DNA from: Anisodus tanguticus
Taxonomy: Eukaryota; Streptophyta; Magnoliopsida; Solanales; Solanaceae
Assembly: GCA_034509755.1 (NCBI GenBank)
Contig: CM067551.1
Location: 17,046,501 to 17,110,500, forward strand
Direction of reading: 5' to 3'
DNA length: 64,000 bases
Shown here: positions 33,380 to 45,439 of the stretch, in pieces
How positions within the stretch are numbered: position 1 is the stretch's first letter
How the letters are laid out: each line of letters opens with the position of its first letter
Position numbers and translations under genes: made by a program
The notes under the pieces: generated by a model
Database searches by the model: none
Told to the model about the DNA's origin: nothing
The model's input: only the letters and a program-made list of their open reading frames with translations

Positions 33380-36300
33380 GTTAATTGGTACATGGACACC
33401 GGAGCCACTTCCCATATGACATCTGACTCATGTACCCTGTTGGCAATGGTCATTCAATTCCAATTCATATTCACGGTAGTGCAACTTTGCCCCCTCCCCA
33501 TCCACCTCTTGTCTTGAACAATACCCTTCATGCCCCTAACTTAATTAAAAAATTGGTATTTGTTCGCAAACTCACCACTGATAATTGGGTTTCCGTTAAT
33601 TTTAATCCTTTTGGATTTTCTGTGAAGGATTTCAAAATGGGGATACCACTTATGAGTTGCAACAGTAGGGGCGATTTTTATCCAATCACCATTGCCAATT
33701 CCGTGAGTCAAGTCAAGTCATCCACATTTGCTTCTCTTGCTCCTTCCTTGTGGCATACACGTTTGAGTCATCCAGGGTCGTTGATTTTTTCCTCTTTAAA
33801 TAACAAGGGTATGAGGAGTACTCCAATTTGTTCATTTTGTCCATTAGGAAAATATGATATTATTCATAGCGATTTATGGACATCTCCCATTTGAAGTTCT
33901 ATGGGCCATCGTTATTATGTTCTATTTTTGGATGATTATTCTAATTTTTTGTGGACCTTTCCGTTAGCGAAAAATCTCAAGTTTTTTTCACTTTCTTAAA
34001 ATTTCGAGCATGTATCCGTACCCAATTCGATCGGAAAATTAAAAATATTCAATGTGATAATGGCAAAGAATATGATAATGGGTTGTTTCGGGAATTTTGT
34101 GAAAATAATGGCATAGTTTTCCGTTTCTCTTGTCCTTATACGTCCTCTCAAAATTGAAAGGCCAAATGAAAAATTCGTACCATTAATAATATTGTCTGAA
34201 CCTTATTGGTCCATGCTTCCGTACCCCCTTCCTTTTGGCATCATGCTCTACAAATGGCTACGTATCTTCTAAACATACTTCCTATCAAAGGTTTGGAATA
34301 TTCATCCCCCCTTCATTGTCTATATAATAAAACTCCTTCGTATTCACATCTTAGGGGTTTTTGGGTGCTTATGTTATCCGTTATTTCCGTCATCTACAAT
34401 TAACAAACTTCAAGCCTATTCTACTCCTTATGTATTTTGGGTTATCCTTCCAATCATCGTGGTTACAAATGTTTTGATTTATCATTAATAAAATCATCAT
34501 TAGTCGCCATGTAATTTTTTATGAAACTCAATTTCCGTTTGCCAAAGTGAGTAGTCCTGTGCCTAGTTCGTATAACTTTTAGATGACGAAGTGTCACCAT
34601 ACATTACGCACCACTTATTGGGCCATTCTCGTACCCCAGTTTTTGTTGTTGGGCCGATTGCCCATCCCAATGCCGAGACTGTTTCTTCCTCGATTTCTAT
34701 TTCTGGCCTAGTTTCGGTTTCCAATGATGGGCCAGCATGCCCACTACCTATTGTCCAGTCCGTTATCCATCTGATTTTTTCCCAAAATTCAACCAATTCT
34801 CCCCCGAGTCACAGACCGATCACTAGTAGTCAATGGGGTATTTTTAAACCAAAGAGACATTTTAATCTAAATTCTAATGTTCTTAAATCCCCCTACCCCG
34901 TAACCCAGTGTCTGCATTAAATGACCCGAATTGGAAATTGGCTACGAATAACGAATATGATGCTCTTATTGAAAATAAGACATGGGAGTTGGTGCCCCGT
35001 CCTTCTGGTGTTAATATTATTCGGTCTATGTTGATTTTTACTCATAAAGATAATTCTGATAGTTCTTTTGCACGACATAAGGCTTGTCTTGTAGGTGATG
35101 GTAAAACTCAGCAGGTTGGCGTGGATTGTGGTGAGACATTTAGTCTGGTGGTCAAACCGGCTACCATTCGCATTGTTCTCAGTCTGTCTCTTTCGAAAGC
35201 TTGTCCCATTCATCAACTAGATGTGAAGAATGTTTTCTTACATAGTGATCTTAAGGAGACCGTTTACATGCATCAACCCTTGAATTTTCGAGACCCCAAA
35301 TATCCACATCATGTCTGTTTATTGAAGAACTCCTTGTATGGGCTTAAGCACGCCCCTCATTCTTGGTATAAGAGATTTGCAGACTATGTTTCATCTATTG
35401 GGTTTTCACACAGCAGTTTGGTAATTCATTGTTCATTTATCATCGTGGTACTTCCCTGGCTTATATACTATTATATGTGGATGATATTATCTTGATTGTC
35501 TATTCTGATGCTTTGCGAAAGTGTATCATGACAATGCTCAGTTCTGAGTTTGCTATGAAAGAATTGGGGGCCTTGAGTTACTTTTTGGGGATTGTTGTCA
35601 CTCGTCATGCAGGTGAGTTATTCTTATCACAACGGAAGTATTCAATTGAGATCATTGAGTGAGCTGGTATGTCCTCGTGCAAGTCCACTTCCACTCCAAT
35701 TGATACTAAACCCAAGCTGGGTGTTGCGGCTGGCTCACCTTACGAGGATCCGACCCACTATCGCAGTCTTGCAGGGGATTTTTAGTATCTTACTTTCACG
35801 AGATTAGATATTACGTATGCCGTACAAAAGGTATGTTTATTTATGCATGATCCCAGGATTGAGCGCATGAATGCGCTCAAACGCATTATTCGATACATCC
35901 AGGGGACGCTTGACTATGGCTTACATTTATATCCTTCTTCAACGTCTACATTTGTCTCGTATACAGATGCTAATTGGGGTGGCTATCCCGATACCAGACG
36001 CTCCACGTCTGGCTATTGTATGTTTCTTGGTAATAACTTGGTCTCATGGTCTGAGAAGCGTCAGTCTACATTATCACGCTCTAGTGCGAAGGCCGAGTAT
36101 CGATGGATAGCCAATGTGGTCTCTGAATCCTGTTAGTTACGTAATCTTCTTTTAGAGCTTCATTGTCCTATTCAGAAAGCTACTTTGGTTTATTGTGATA
36201 ATATTAGTGTCGTCTACCTTTCTGGTAATCCAGTTCAACACCAGCGCACTAACCATATATAGATGGATATTCACTTTATTCGCGAAAAGGTAGCTCGTGG

Positions 36301-36430
36301 ACAAGTACGCGTCTGCAATGTCCCTTCCAGGTATCATATTGCAGACATCTTCACTAAGGATCTTCCCTCTGTTTTGTTTGAAGATTTTAGGGACAGTCTC
36401 AACGTACAAATGTCGCCTGCTATGACTGCG
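33380..36430 (+). pseudogene. Cop-H protease, integrase, RT and RNase H (decayed)
   Basis: Protease with the active-site DTGA (MDTGATSHM, about 33394); GAG-pre-integrase (SLWHTRLSHPGSLI); integrase (HSDLWTSPI, IQCDNGKEYDNGLF, then PYTSSQN where a stop follows the expected site before the catalytic Glu); RT 34908-35662 (WELVPRPSGVNII, HQLDVKNVFLHSDL, CLLKNSLYGLKHAPHSWYKR, LLYVDDIILI, LSYFLGIVVTRHAG); RNase H 35843-36136 (YTDANWGGYPDTRRSTSGYC, SSAKAEYRWIANV) with the tail to 36430. At least six stops or shifts break the frame. Confidence 0.9.
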
Positions 36431-36436
36431 GGGGTG

Positions 36437-36748
36437 TGATAAACACCCGTGATATACACGGTATATTTGACATGTATATCACGGGCTGACTTAGCAAAAA
36501 TGGGTTGTTAAACCCGTGATATACACGGTGTATACATACCGTGTATATCACGGTTTAGTGGTCTATTTTAGGTAATGTTTTGTTGTAGTTAAGTTAGAAT
36601 TGTACACTTACCATAATTGTAATAATTATTATACAAGTAGAATAATGTTTTAGGAGTAGAATAGGCATAAGATTTTCTTATTATGAAAATTGTAAATGGT
36701 ATATATATTCTTTCATTAATGAAAATAATCAAGGGATTATTTCTTTTA
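36437..36748 (+). repeat. Cop-H 3' LTR with two hairpins
   Basis: 312 bp, TGATAAACACCC ... TTCTTTTA. Two inverted repeats lie at its start: 36446-36485 (13-bp arms CCCGTGATATACA) and 36514-36553 (16-bp arms CCGTGATATACACGGT, loop of 8, perfect). The Cop-D LTR has the same design with other loops. Confidence 0.88.
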
Positions 36749-36841
36749 CTCCCACTAAAAAAAAATAGGAATTAACTAGGAAATTCGTCGATGTTAATCT
36801 ATCGCTAAGTAGCGTGTAGTTAATCCTAACGGATTAGCACC
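36749..36841. other. Short flank of Cop-H
   Basis: Non-repetitive flanking DNA with no feature seen. Confidence 0.4.
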
Positions 36842-37024
36842 GTCTTTTTGCTGTTTAACTGTATACTTTGTCCTTCACTACTTTCTTTTATTTTATAGTG
36901 AGGTCTTTTTGCTGTTTAACTGTATGCTCTGTCCTTCACTAATTTCTTTTATTTTATAGTGAGGTCTTTTTGCTGTTTAACTGTATGCTTTGTCCTTCAC
37001 TAATTTCTTTTATTTTATAGTGTC
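36842..37024. repeat. 61-bp tandem repeat, three copies
   Basis: Units start gtctttttgctgtttaactg at 36842, 36903 and 36964 and are almost identical. Pyrimidine-rich, non-coding. Confidence 0.95.
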
Positions 37025-37918
37025 ACTATGTTTAAATTTATTTATTTTACTCTCTTTTTTAGTCTATTTTTAAAAAAAAATCACGTTTCTGTGTTTTAGT
37101 AAGCCTACACGCCTTTAGTTAAAGACAACAAGATTTGAAATTGTTCTTTACATTTTAAATTTAATATTCAATCAAACTAAGACACGTGAAATGAGACTAG
37201 GGGTTAATACTTCATGAATATTATGTAAAGAGAAGGAAAAAAAAGTAGAAAGACTCACTTAGATGGTGGCTTGATTGAATCTTTGTTGCAAGAAGTTTTC
37301 TTTGCAGGAGAAATCAGTGGATTGAAGGTTGAGTTTGAGATAAAAAATAGCAGACATTATAACTAAAAGAGTTGCACTCGGACTTTAGAAAATAGATCAA
37401 ACAATATAGAAACTACAGATGAAAGAAAAACGCATTTTCAAATGTGAGTACTTGTTAAATCCTTATATTTTCACAAGTCTCGCGACAAAATAAAGTTTGT
37501 TAAGCATTTACGAAAATCACAAATGCTCATTTTGACAACTAATTAAAGAATCAAAAAACGCTCAAAATTATATTTAAATAATTACTTTAAATCTAAAAAA
37601 AACGCATCTTCTATGTGAGTTCTTGCTAAATCCTTATTTTTTTCCATGGTTTGGTAACAAGATAAAGTTTGTTAAATATTTGTGAATACCAAATATACTC
37701 ACTTTTGACAAATTTAAAGAATTAAAACTGCTAAAAGGTATATCTAAATAATTACTTTGAATCTACCTCAAATATAATGGATTATTTTTGTAATTTTATC
37801 AATCTGATTGTATAAAGATTCTTTTTGTTTTAGATTAGGGTTTTTTCTTTTGTCAGGGATATGTAAATATTTCTAATTATTATGATACCCCAATGATTTG
37901 TCTTTATTTATTATCTTC
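37025..37918. repeat. AT-rich region with a diverged ~165-bp direct repeat
   Basis: No gene. About 37430-37595 and 37600-37770 are imperfect copies (shared tgttaaatccttat-, aaataaagtttgttaa- and aaataattacttt-like blocks). Confidence 0.6.
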
Positions 37919-39388
37919 TTTAATTAGGAGGTTGGTGGAGCAGTATAGGGAGAGGAAGAGAGACTTATATATGATTTTAATCGACCTCGAGAAGGCATAC
38001 GACAAAGTCCCTAGGGAGGTTCTATGGAGATGTTTGGAGGTTAGAGGTGTACAAGTGGCGTACATTAGAGCGATCAAGGATATGTATGATGGAGCCAAGA
38101 CCACGGTACAGATAGTAGGAGAGGATTCAGAGCTCTTCCTAGTGACGATAGAGTTGCACTAGGGATCAACCTTTAGTCCATTCTTATTTGCCTTGGTGAT
38201 GGATGGCCTGACGCGACAGATCCAAGGGGAGGTGCCATGGTGTATGTTATTCGCAGACGACATAGTCCTGATTGATGAGACTCGCAATGGAGTGAATGCT
38301 AAACTGGAGGTTTGGAGACAGACTCTAGAGTCTAAAGGGTTCAGATTAAGTAGGACCAAGACAGAATACTTGGAGTGTAAGTTCAGTAACGGGAGCGACC
38401 TTGAAACAGGCGTGGATGTGAGACTTGGTACTCAGGTCATTCCGAAGAAAGGAAGCTTCAAGTACCTCGGATCTACAATCCAAGGGAATTGAGAGATTGA
38501 TTACGATGTCACACATCGTATTGGGGCAGGGTGGATGAAATGGAGGCTCGCATCTAGAGTCTTATGCGATAAAAATGTGTCACCAAAACTTAAAGGTAAG
38601 TTCTATAGGGTGGTGGTTAGACCGACTATGTTGTATGAGATAGAGTGTTGGCCAGTCAAGACTTTGCACATCCAAAAGTTAAAATTTATGGAGATGAAGA
38701 TGTTGAGATGGATGTGTGGGCATAAAATGAGGGATATGATTAGAAATGATGCTATCCGGGATAGAGTGGGAGTGGCCTCGGTGGAGGATAAGATGCGGTA
38801 AGTGAGGTTGAGATGGTTCGGGCATGTGCAGATGAGAGACACAAATGCCCCGGTGCGGAGGTGTGAGAGGTTGGCTATGGACGGGTTCATGGGGGGTAGA
38901 GGTAGGACAAAAAAGTATTGGGGAGAGATGATTAGATGGGATATCACATAGGTGCAACTTACCGAGGACATGACCTTAGATAAGGGGTTGTGGAGGACAC
39001 GAATTAGGGTTGAAGGGTAGTAGGTAGTCGAGCGTAGCCCTACTTACGCTTACAAAATGGCAGTTGTAGTGTTATTATTGTAGGCTCACTTAGACTATCA
39101 TACTAGTAGGCGCAGTAGTACTTTATAGTAGCGTTTGATTTCTACTGCTATGTGTTCTTTAATGTACTTTATTTATCTTATGTACCTGCATTAGTTACTG
39201 CTTCTTTTTCAGAATGCGCTAGCATGACTTATTTTCTTGCTTTCCTTGTACTTATGCTTTGTCTTGAACCGAGGGTCTCTCGAAAATAGCCGATCTACCT
39301 ATCAAGATAGATGTAATGTATGCGTACACTCTACCCTCTCCAGACCCACATTGTGGGACTTCACTGAATATGTTGTTGTTGTTTAATT
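37919..39388 (+). mobile_element. RTE-type LINE, 5'-truncated
   Basis: Non-LTR retrotransposon remnant, plus strand. RT begins at RRLVEQYRERKRDLYM (about 37926), with IDLEKAYDKVPREVLWRCLE, LFADDIVLIDETRNGVN (catalytic FADD) and LECKFSNGSDLETGVD. Downstream pieces at 38535-38801 match the thumb and C-terminal region (ASRVLCDKNVSPKLKGKFYR, ETKMLRWMCG-like). Stops at 38159 and 38490 and a shift break it. The 3' end has cacattgtgggacttcactg followed by a short TTG-type tail, typical for plant RTE. A possible target duplication tttaatt is at 37919-37925 and 39382-39388. The 5' end, including the endonuclease, is absent. Confidence 0.88.
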
Positions 39389-40083
39389 TATGTCAAGTAT
39401 ATAGGGAATTTAAATTTAAGTAATGAAAATAACAAAAAAGAATAGGACGGGGAAATGCAATGATTAAGGTAACAATGAACCTGAAGTGAGTGGTCCAATA
39501 AAGAGCCATGATCAATCAGCTCACCCATTGTACAATATTGACATAAGCTGAAAAAGAGTATTTTCTTATTCAAATATATACCGATAGTTCCATTAATTCA
39601 GGTAGAATTTGTTTATTATGTATTGTCACTTGCAAGTTGCAACTCCAGCCATGTGTTTTCACGTGTTCCTTTTTTTTTTCATCACCCGTGAATTTAGGTG
39701 ACTTTTTAGTTTTGTAATGACATACTTAATGATCAAGAATGATCGCAGGGAAAGAGTCTGCCTGTTTTAATCACATATTGATGATGCGGCCCTTACAGAA
39801 ATTGGCATAGCCAAGATTTATAAAACTAAGATCATACTTATTTGATTGGATTATTTTTGTTGGAGAAATTCTTAAAAGAATCACAGAGTATAAGCTCAAA
39901 ATATTTAGGGGACAGTTATATTCCCTTCAACTTTAGCTCTATAGTCGTAAGGTTGATAGGATTGTTGCATGAAAATCTATAAATCGCACTAAATAAATAA
40001 ATCGAGTTAAATCAAAGAAGAAACTGATTAATGATTTGGTATTGCTAAAAAGTCGATCATAATTGATTTGGTTTGGTTTCAAT
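39389..40083. other. Unassigned intergenic sequence
   Basis: No gene, repeat or element recognised. Confidence 0.5.
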
Positions 40084-41901
40084 TAAGGCTGGCCAGTAGG
40101 CCGGATCGACTCGATCCGGCCGCGCGGCGCCCCGATCCCCCTTAAAAAAATGATGTCGTGGTTCGAACTCGGAATAGGACCATGGCTCGTCCCCCGTCCC
40201 GATCCTGATCCCGATTCGACCCGCGCCGCCCCGCCCCACCCCCGCCCCGCCCCCACCCCGATCCCCCCTCCCCTTTGCAAAAATTGTCACTGCACAACAA
40301 CCATTTTCGATTTTAGCCGTTGTGCAACGGGTATAATAGCTAAAATGGCCCCACCCCATAAACCCCCTTACCCCCTTAATATTTATTTTTAACCTCTAAG
40401 TTAGTATATTTACACTTTAACCCTATTTCTCAACTATAAATACTTTATTTTCTCACAAATCTTCATACCATCTCTCTAATCTCTCTCTACAACTCTACAT
40501 TGCCTACTAAATTTTATATTTTATTTGCTAATTTATATCAAAGTTCAAAAATTGGGAGTGAAGTTGGCAACTAGCTTGAGGATCATCCATCGAGCAAAGT
40601 TTTAATTTTTAACTTTGATTACACGTCGACGTTACATCGGCGTTTGGTACCTTCGTTCATTCTTTAAATTATTATTGTTACTTAATTTTAATTATCGCAC
40701 TTAATTTCATTTACTTTAATTATTTATTTGTATAATTATAATGGAACGTCTTGGACGTATGATTAAGGGTAAAAGTAAGAGTACTTCTTTTAGTAGGGGT
40801 AACAAGAGTAAGGATACTTCTTCTTGTAATCCTATTTCTAGTCCCGATGATTTGATTGATTTTACTCATATAGAAGAAACTATTTTTTTTTAATGATATA
40901 TCATTAGATGATGAGATATATTCTGCATTTGAACCAGACTTTAATTTTGACGATAATGTAGTTGACACACTCACTAGTGCACCTCAACCTCAGGCTCAGA
41001 CTGAGTCTCAGCCTCAAATTGGAATACTTCATATTTCCCCTAGTATGAGTCGAGGCCCCACAAAATGAAAATTAAAATCACATGTATGGTATTTTTTTTA
41101 TAGGGACAAAGAGAATCAAGTAGTTAGATGTAAAATTTTGTCAAAATGTTTATACATTTAAAACCGAAAAAGGTCAAGGTGGGATAGGAGGTTTATCGAG
41201 ACACGTACAAAACGAGCACACGGCTAGGTGGAATCAATATCAGGCTGAAACGTCGGGTGTGCCAATGCCCTCTGAGTCGGGACAAGGTTCACATAGTGTC
41301 CCCGACTAAGTACATGGTCGAATTAACCCGATGACGGGGGAATTATAGATCCTAAATATGATAAACACAAAGATAGGTTGCAATTACAACAAAATCTGAG
41401 TCTGAAGACGACTACAACTACAACGAAATCTTGTCCGAGGGAACATGAAGCGACGTCGAACAATTTGACCAACAACTTCCAATTCCAACCGAATATCCTC
41501 AAGACATTGTGAAGAAACTATAAAAAGTATGGTTAACAATGTAATTTTTTTAATTGCAATTTTACTATGTGATTTACAACTTTTGAACAATGAAACAAAG
41601 TTGCGATTTTGAAATTGTATTACAAAAAAATCATGTTTCTATTAAATAATATAAGAGGCACAAAAACAACATTGTGATGTTTTTATTACACCATCTTGTT
41701 CAATTATTGAAGTGTTTAAATATTTTTTTAAAATTAAGTGTTTTAAAAAAAAAAAACCCTACCGTCCCGCTCCCCAAAACCCGTCCCCCCTTCCGGCGGG
41801 ATGTGGGACGGGACGGGACGGACGGGACCTATTCCTGTCCCACCAATCCCGGTCCGCTAATCCCTGCCGTAGCCCGAGTCCCGGCCCATTGGCCACCCCT
41901 A
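40084..41901 (+). mobile_element. hAT derivative with BED-finger remnant (1.8 kb)
   Basis: Ends TAAGGCTGGCC (40084) and GGCCACCCCTA (ending 41901) are imperfect inverted repeats, followed inward by very GC-rich subterminal arrays (ccccgcccc..., gggacgggacgg...). 41050-41330 encodes a hAT transposase N-terminus: VWYFFYRDKENQVVRC, then GQGGIGGLSRHVQNEHTARW, i.e. a BED zinc finger with its second Cys spoiled by a one-base shift. 41380-41523 resembles the acidic end of such proteins. The catalytic middle is deleted. No convincing 8-bp target duplication was found (gtttcaat versus ttatttaa), so boundaries are less sure than for the two MITEs. Confidence 0.7.
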
Positions 41902-43379
41902 TTATTTAACAATTGTACTTAAATTTTGAATGGTCTAGTAATTCAATAAAAATATATTTATTTTCATTATCTCTTATTAACATTACTTGTTCTATGAATT
42001 TATTATCGGTATTGCTGTTGACACTATACTTTACCATAATGTTATAATTGATCTCACATTTTATGTTATTTTTTTGGAAGCACCATATATGTAATTGTTG
42101 TATCTTACTAGCTAGGATAGAAGAAATACTTCAAAGCCCTAGTTACATGTGTTGTGGAGACCTTTTCCACGAAAAAATAAATAAAAAACCCGAATCAAAA
42201 CATAAAATTACTGAAAAAACCATGATCAAAATAACTAACCTTTATTGGTTTAATTTGCTTTATAAGTTTAAAAATCCGACTAGTTGATTTGTTTTGGTAA
42301 AAAAAAAAAAAAAAAAATCGAACCACCTCGATATATATACACCCCTAGCTGAGGATTAGAAAAATTAATCCCAGCAATTTACATAAAACTATACAAAGTT
42401 TGGTTTGAATGATTAGGAAAAGCAATCTCTGCCTAAATAATGTAGTAATTGATTGGCCATATAAGAAAAGAAGCCCTCTATTAGGTGTGTGAACAAAATT
42501 TTATATTGGTAGCAGAAAAAGAAACGTAAACTATTTATAATATTGGATATTTTTAGTGGTGTGAGGCCTTTTAGTGAAAATCTCACGGGCTTGGCTCAAA
42601 GCAAACAATATCACATCGAGTTATTTACACTTTCACCTCTATTTTGTGTTGGTCTTTAATTTTTGTCACTCAAGACAATTTTCACAGGATATAATTTATA
42701 TTTTTGGATCATAACATCTCACAAGTTATGCTAGATTTCTTAAAGAATTTATGCCCCACTAGACATAAGTTTGATTTTGAAGGACAAAAATTGAGGACCA
42801 GCCATTTGAAGGCCAAATGATGCAATTTTATGTTAAAAGTATTTTTAGACAGTTTTAACCCAACCATAACTTGATGAACATTGAGATGTAAATGAGAAAA
42901 ACACACACCCGAGAGGTTATGGCCATGGACCATAATCAACTATTCTCAAGCTTACAAAATCATTAATAAATTAAGGAATTATCTATTTTAGACTACATTC
43001 TGTTTTTTTTAATTATAAAACTTAACGGGTGATATACGATGTCAAGAACACATTTCCTATTTGAGTACTTGTATTTTTGTCATTATTTTTAAAAAAAAAA
43101 AAATCAGGATTGGATTCTTGGTGATGTATATTATTCATGAGAAACGCAAAAAATAGAGGGGACTAGACCTTACCCCCATTATACATCACTGATTGCACTA
43201 GCAATCACCAAAAAGAGAATGATTAAAGCATAGCTTTTCATTCTCAGAATTTATAGGCTATACATTTAGCTAACAAAAAAGTTGGCCTTGTCATAACTGA
43301 TCCTAAAGTTAGGCAGCTGCATTTTTGTTTCAAAAAATAAGAATTCTTAGCTTCTCCATCTGCCACATGCTTCTTACAC
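41902..43379. other. Unassigned AT-rich intergenic sequence
   Basis: No gene recognised. A-runs are at about 42300-42317 and 43091-43103. Confidence 0.5.
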
Positions 43380-43819
43380 CCTCTTAGAAAAACACATGTC
43401 TGCAGAAAAATGTAACAAAATATCTCTCCATCTGCTTAATAATTTGCTTAAAAGGAGTATTTATAGGAAGAGATCGGAGGACATGCTTGATTAAAGTCAC
43501 TTTTCTCCAAAAGATAACATGTTGCTTTGCCAGCCACTAGGATAACATCTTTTCAAAATACTCTGATTTCTTTCTACCAAGGTAGATAGGACAAAAGGGA
43601 ATGATCTATTCAGGAAACCACTAGTCCTTCTGATTTTGTTGATCCTACTAGGATCTGTACCTGAAGCAATTAGAGAAAAACACTTATTAGCATTCATTTT
43701 TGGTCCTGACCTTTTTTCATACCTGTCTATTTGCTTCATGATCATACTGATTGATTTTGTATTTTCACTGGTGAAGATGACTATATCATCAGCATAAGAG
43801 AGGTGATTGATATTGGTCC
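43380..43819 (-). pseudogene. L1-type LINE reverse transcriptase fragment
   Basis: Minus strand: NINHLSYADDIVIFTSENTK (catalytic YADD), then YEKRSGPKMNANKC and, to about 43390, VTLIKHVLRSLPINTPF and QIIKQMERYFVTFF. This is the palm-to-thumb part of a plant L1 RT. It continues to the right of the solo LTR at 44932-44990 (MSNRGP before NINHL). No tail or target duplication of the LINE itself is seen. Confidence 0.85.
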
Positions 43820-44926
43820 CGTTGGAAATTTGCCTTTGGCGGGAGTTGCGACCGACCAACTTTAACGGCTTAAACACTAGTGTTACGCATATTGGAGAAT
43901 TCGGTTCTTCACACATGCATGATCTACTAAGTACGTAGATAACCGTAGGGCCAAGGATCGTCAAATTTCATTGAGAAATGAAAGAGATGTTGGTTCACGA
44001 AGTAAGGTGTTTGAAGCATGGAAAGTGTGGTATTGTGTGTAATTCTCCCTCATCGGTAGAGGAAGAAAGAATTGTTGTGTATATAAGACTCGAAATTGGT
44101 TTGGGGTTTGGGACCCCAAGGGGTATCCCATGTGTTTAAAGGAGGGAGGACCTAGATGTGCTTCGGTTCGAGGAAAGACCACACGCGCGCCGCCACCACC
44201 CGCCCGTCCGGTCCGGTTCCGGGCTCCCGGGCCTTCTGATATTATCTTTTTGGGCCAGAGAACTTTGCCGAAGTACGCTTTGGTCCCTCAAGTTTCCAGA
44301 ATCTGGACAGTCAAAGCAGTTGCCAAGCACTCAATTCGGCCATTTATTTTGGTGAATTACTCCTCCTATAATAGCCAAATCCGTTGGTCTTTTCTCCATT
44401 TATGTTGGTGGCTTTACTACCTTCATAATGGCCATTATTTGGTCATTATGGAGGGCGTAATCAACCCCTCCCTCACCTATATAAACACCCCCTTACACCA
44501 TTGTTGAGCATCAAGGAGAACACCAAAAACGAAGGCACGAAAATACACAACCGAAAACAGTTTTCTTCCTACAACTTCCAAGCATCATTTCGTTACTCAA
44601 TATTCTTCACGGTAGCTCTTGAGTTTCCTTTGCTCAAGGTTTCCATTGCTTTGTTTTATCTTGGGAGACAAATTGTCCAGACGTATAAAGGATACATACG
44701 GGGCAATATTGTCTTAAGGACAGAGTGCTACACTCGACTCAGCAAAAACAATTTCCATTTTTCCATCTTCTACAAAACTGGAATTTCCAGTTTTCTTGTG
44801 TAACTACTATAATTTTCAGATTTCTAGTTGAATTATTGAATCTTTGTTTATCCTTTCGAATACTTGTAATAGTTATATACTTCCCGTACTGCATTATAAA
44901 GTATCATAGAGCAAAAACTCCCAACA
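43820..44926 (+). mobile_element. Solo LTR of the Cop-C/Cop-E family, TSD GGTCC
   Basis: 1107 bp. Starts CGTTGGAAATTT (first T mutated) and ends CTCCCAACA, flanked by GGTCC at 43815-43819 and 44927-44931. Similarity to Cop-C LTR is clear at aatgaaagagatgttggttc (about 43976) and acggggcaatattgtctta (about 44699). A TATA-like ctatataaac is at 44477-44486. No interior follows; the L1 sequence resumes after the duplication. It arose by LTR-LTR recombination. Frames inside it are not genes. Confidence 0.88.
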
Positions 44927-44931
44927 GGTCC

Positions 44932-45439
44932 TCTATTGGACATAGAGCATTTGTTATGATGTCATCTATGTTTGACGCGCCGGTCCCCATGGGGACGGAG
45001 CTTGATGCTCAAGCGCTCACCGTTGAGGTAATAACGGTTTGAAGTGAGTTTTTTTTTTACCACCAAGCTTTCCCGTACAATATTTTGTATCATTTTGGAA
45101 AAACAGTCTCTGTCTTTTTTTTTTTTTGTTTCTCTAGATGGTAAAAAGAAGGATACTTGTGTGTTGGGTCTTGTTAAAAAATTACATCAAGAACTACTTG
45201 TCGCTGTAAAAGTGGCATTACTGAGGCAGTTGAAAAATTTGAAAAGATTTTTCTTGAGAAAATTGAAGTGCTAGCCCGCGGCCACTAGCTTAGGATGGGA
45301 CTAGGCTGGTGAATGGCTGAATTCTATAGCCCGTGGCCACTAGCTTTGGAGACTAGCTCAACCCGTTTTGATGGCTCTACAATTTCTTTACATAATTTAC
45401 ATATTATAGATTTGAACTTTAATTTAATAATTATACTAA
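44932..45439. other. L1 continuation and unassigned sequence
   Basis: The first ~60 bp continue the L1 fragment on the minus strand. Beyond that nothing is recognised. A short direct repeat agcccgyggccactagctt occurs at about 45272 and 45329, just before Cop-I. Confidence 0.5.

Larger units (their letters stand above)
33290..36748 (+). mobile_element. Cop-H: 5'-truncated copia element
   Basis: Plus-oriented copia starting just before protease (TDIEAAMHTLGL, then NWYMDTGATSHMT) and running through integrase, RT, RNase H and a polypurine tract (actgcgggggtg) to a 312-bp 3' LTR. The 5' LTR and gag are missing; the truncated end abuts Cop-G. Same family as Cop-D. Confidence 0.88.

Noticed and set aside
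38603..38971. 122-codon minus-strand frame
   Set aside because: Shadow of the RTE RT on the opposite strand.
44130..45042. Several 65-125 codon frames on both strands
   Set aside because: Most lie inside the solo LTR; none has a recognisable domain or conservation with the Cop-C or Cop-E LTRs.
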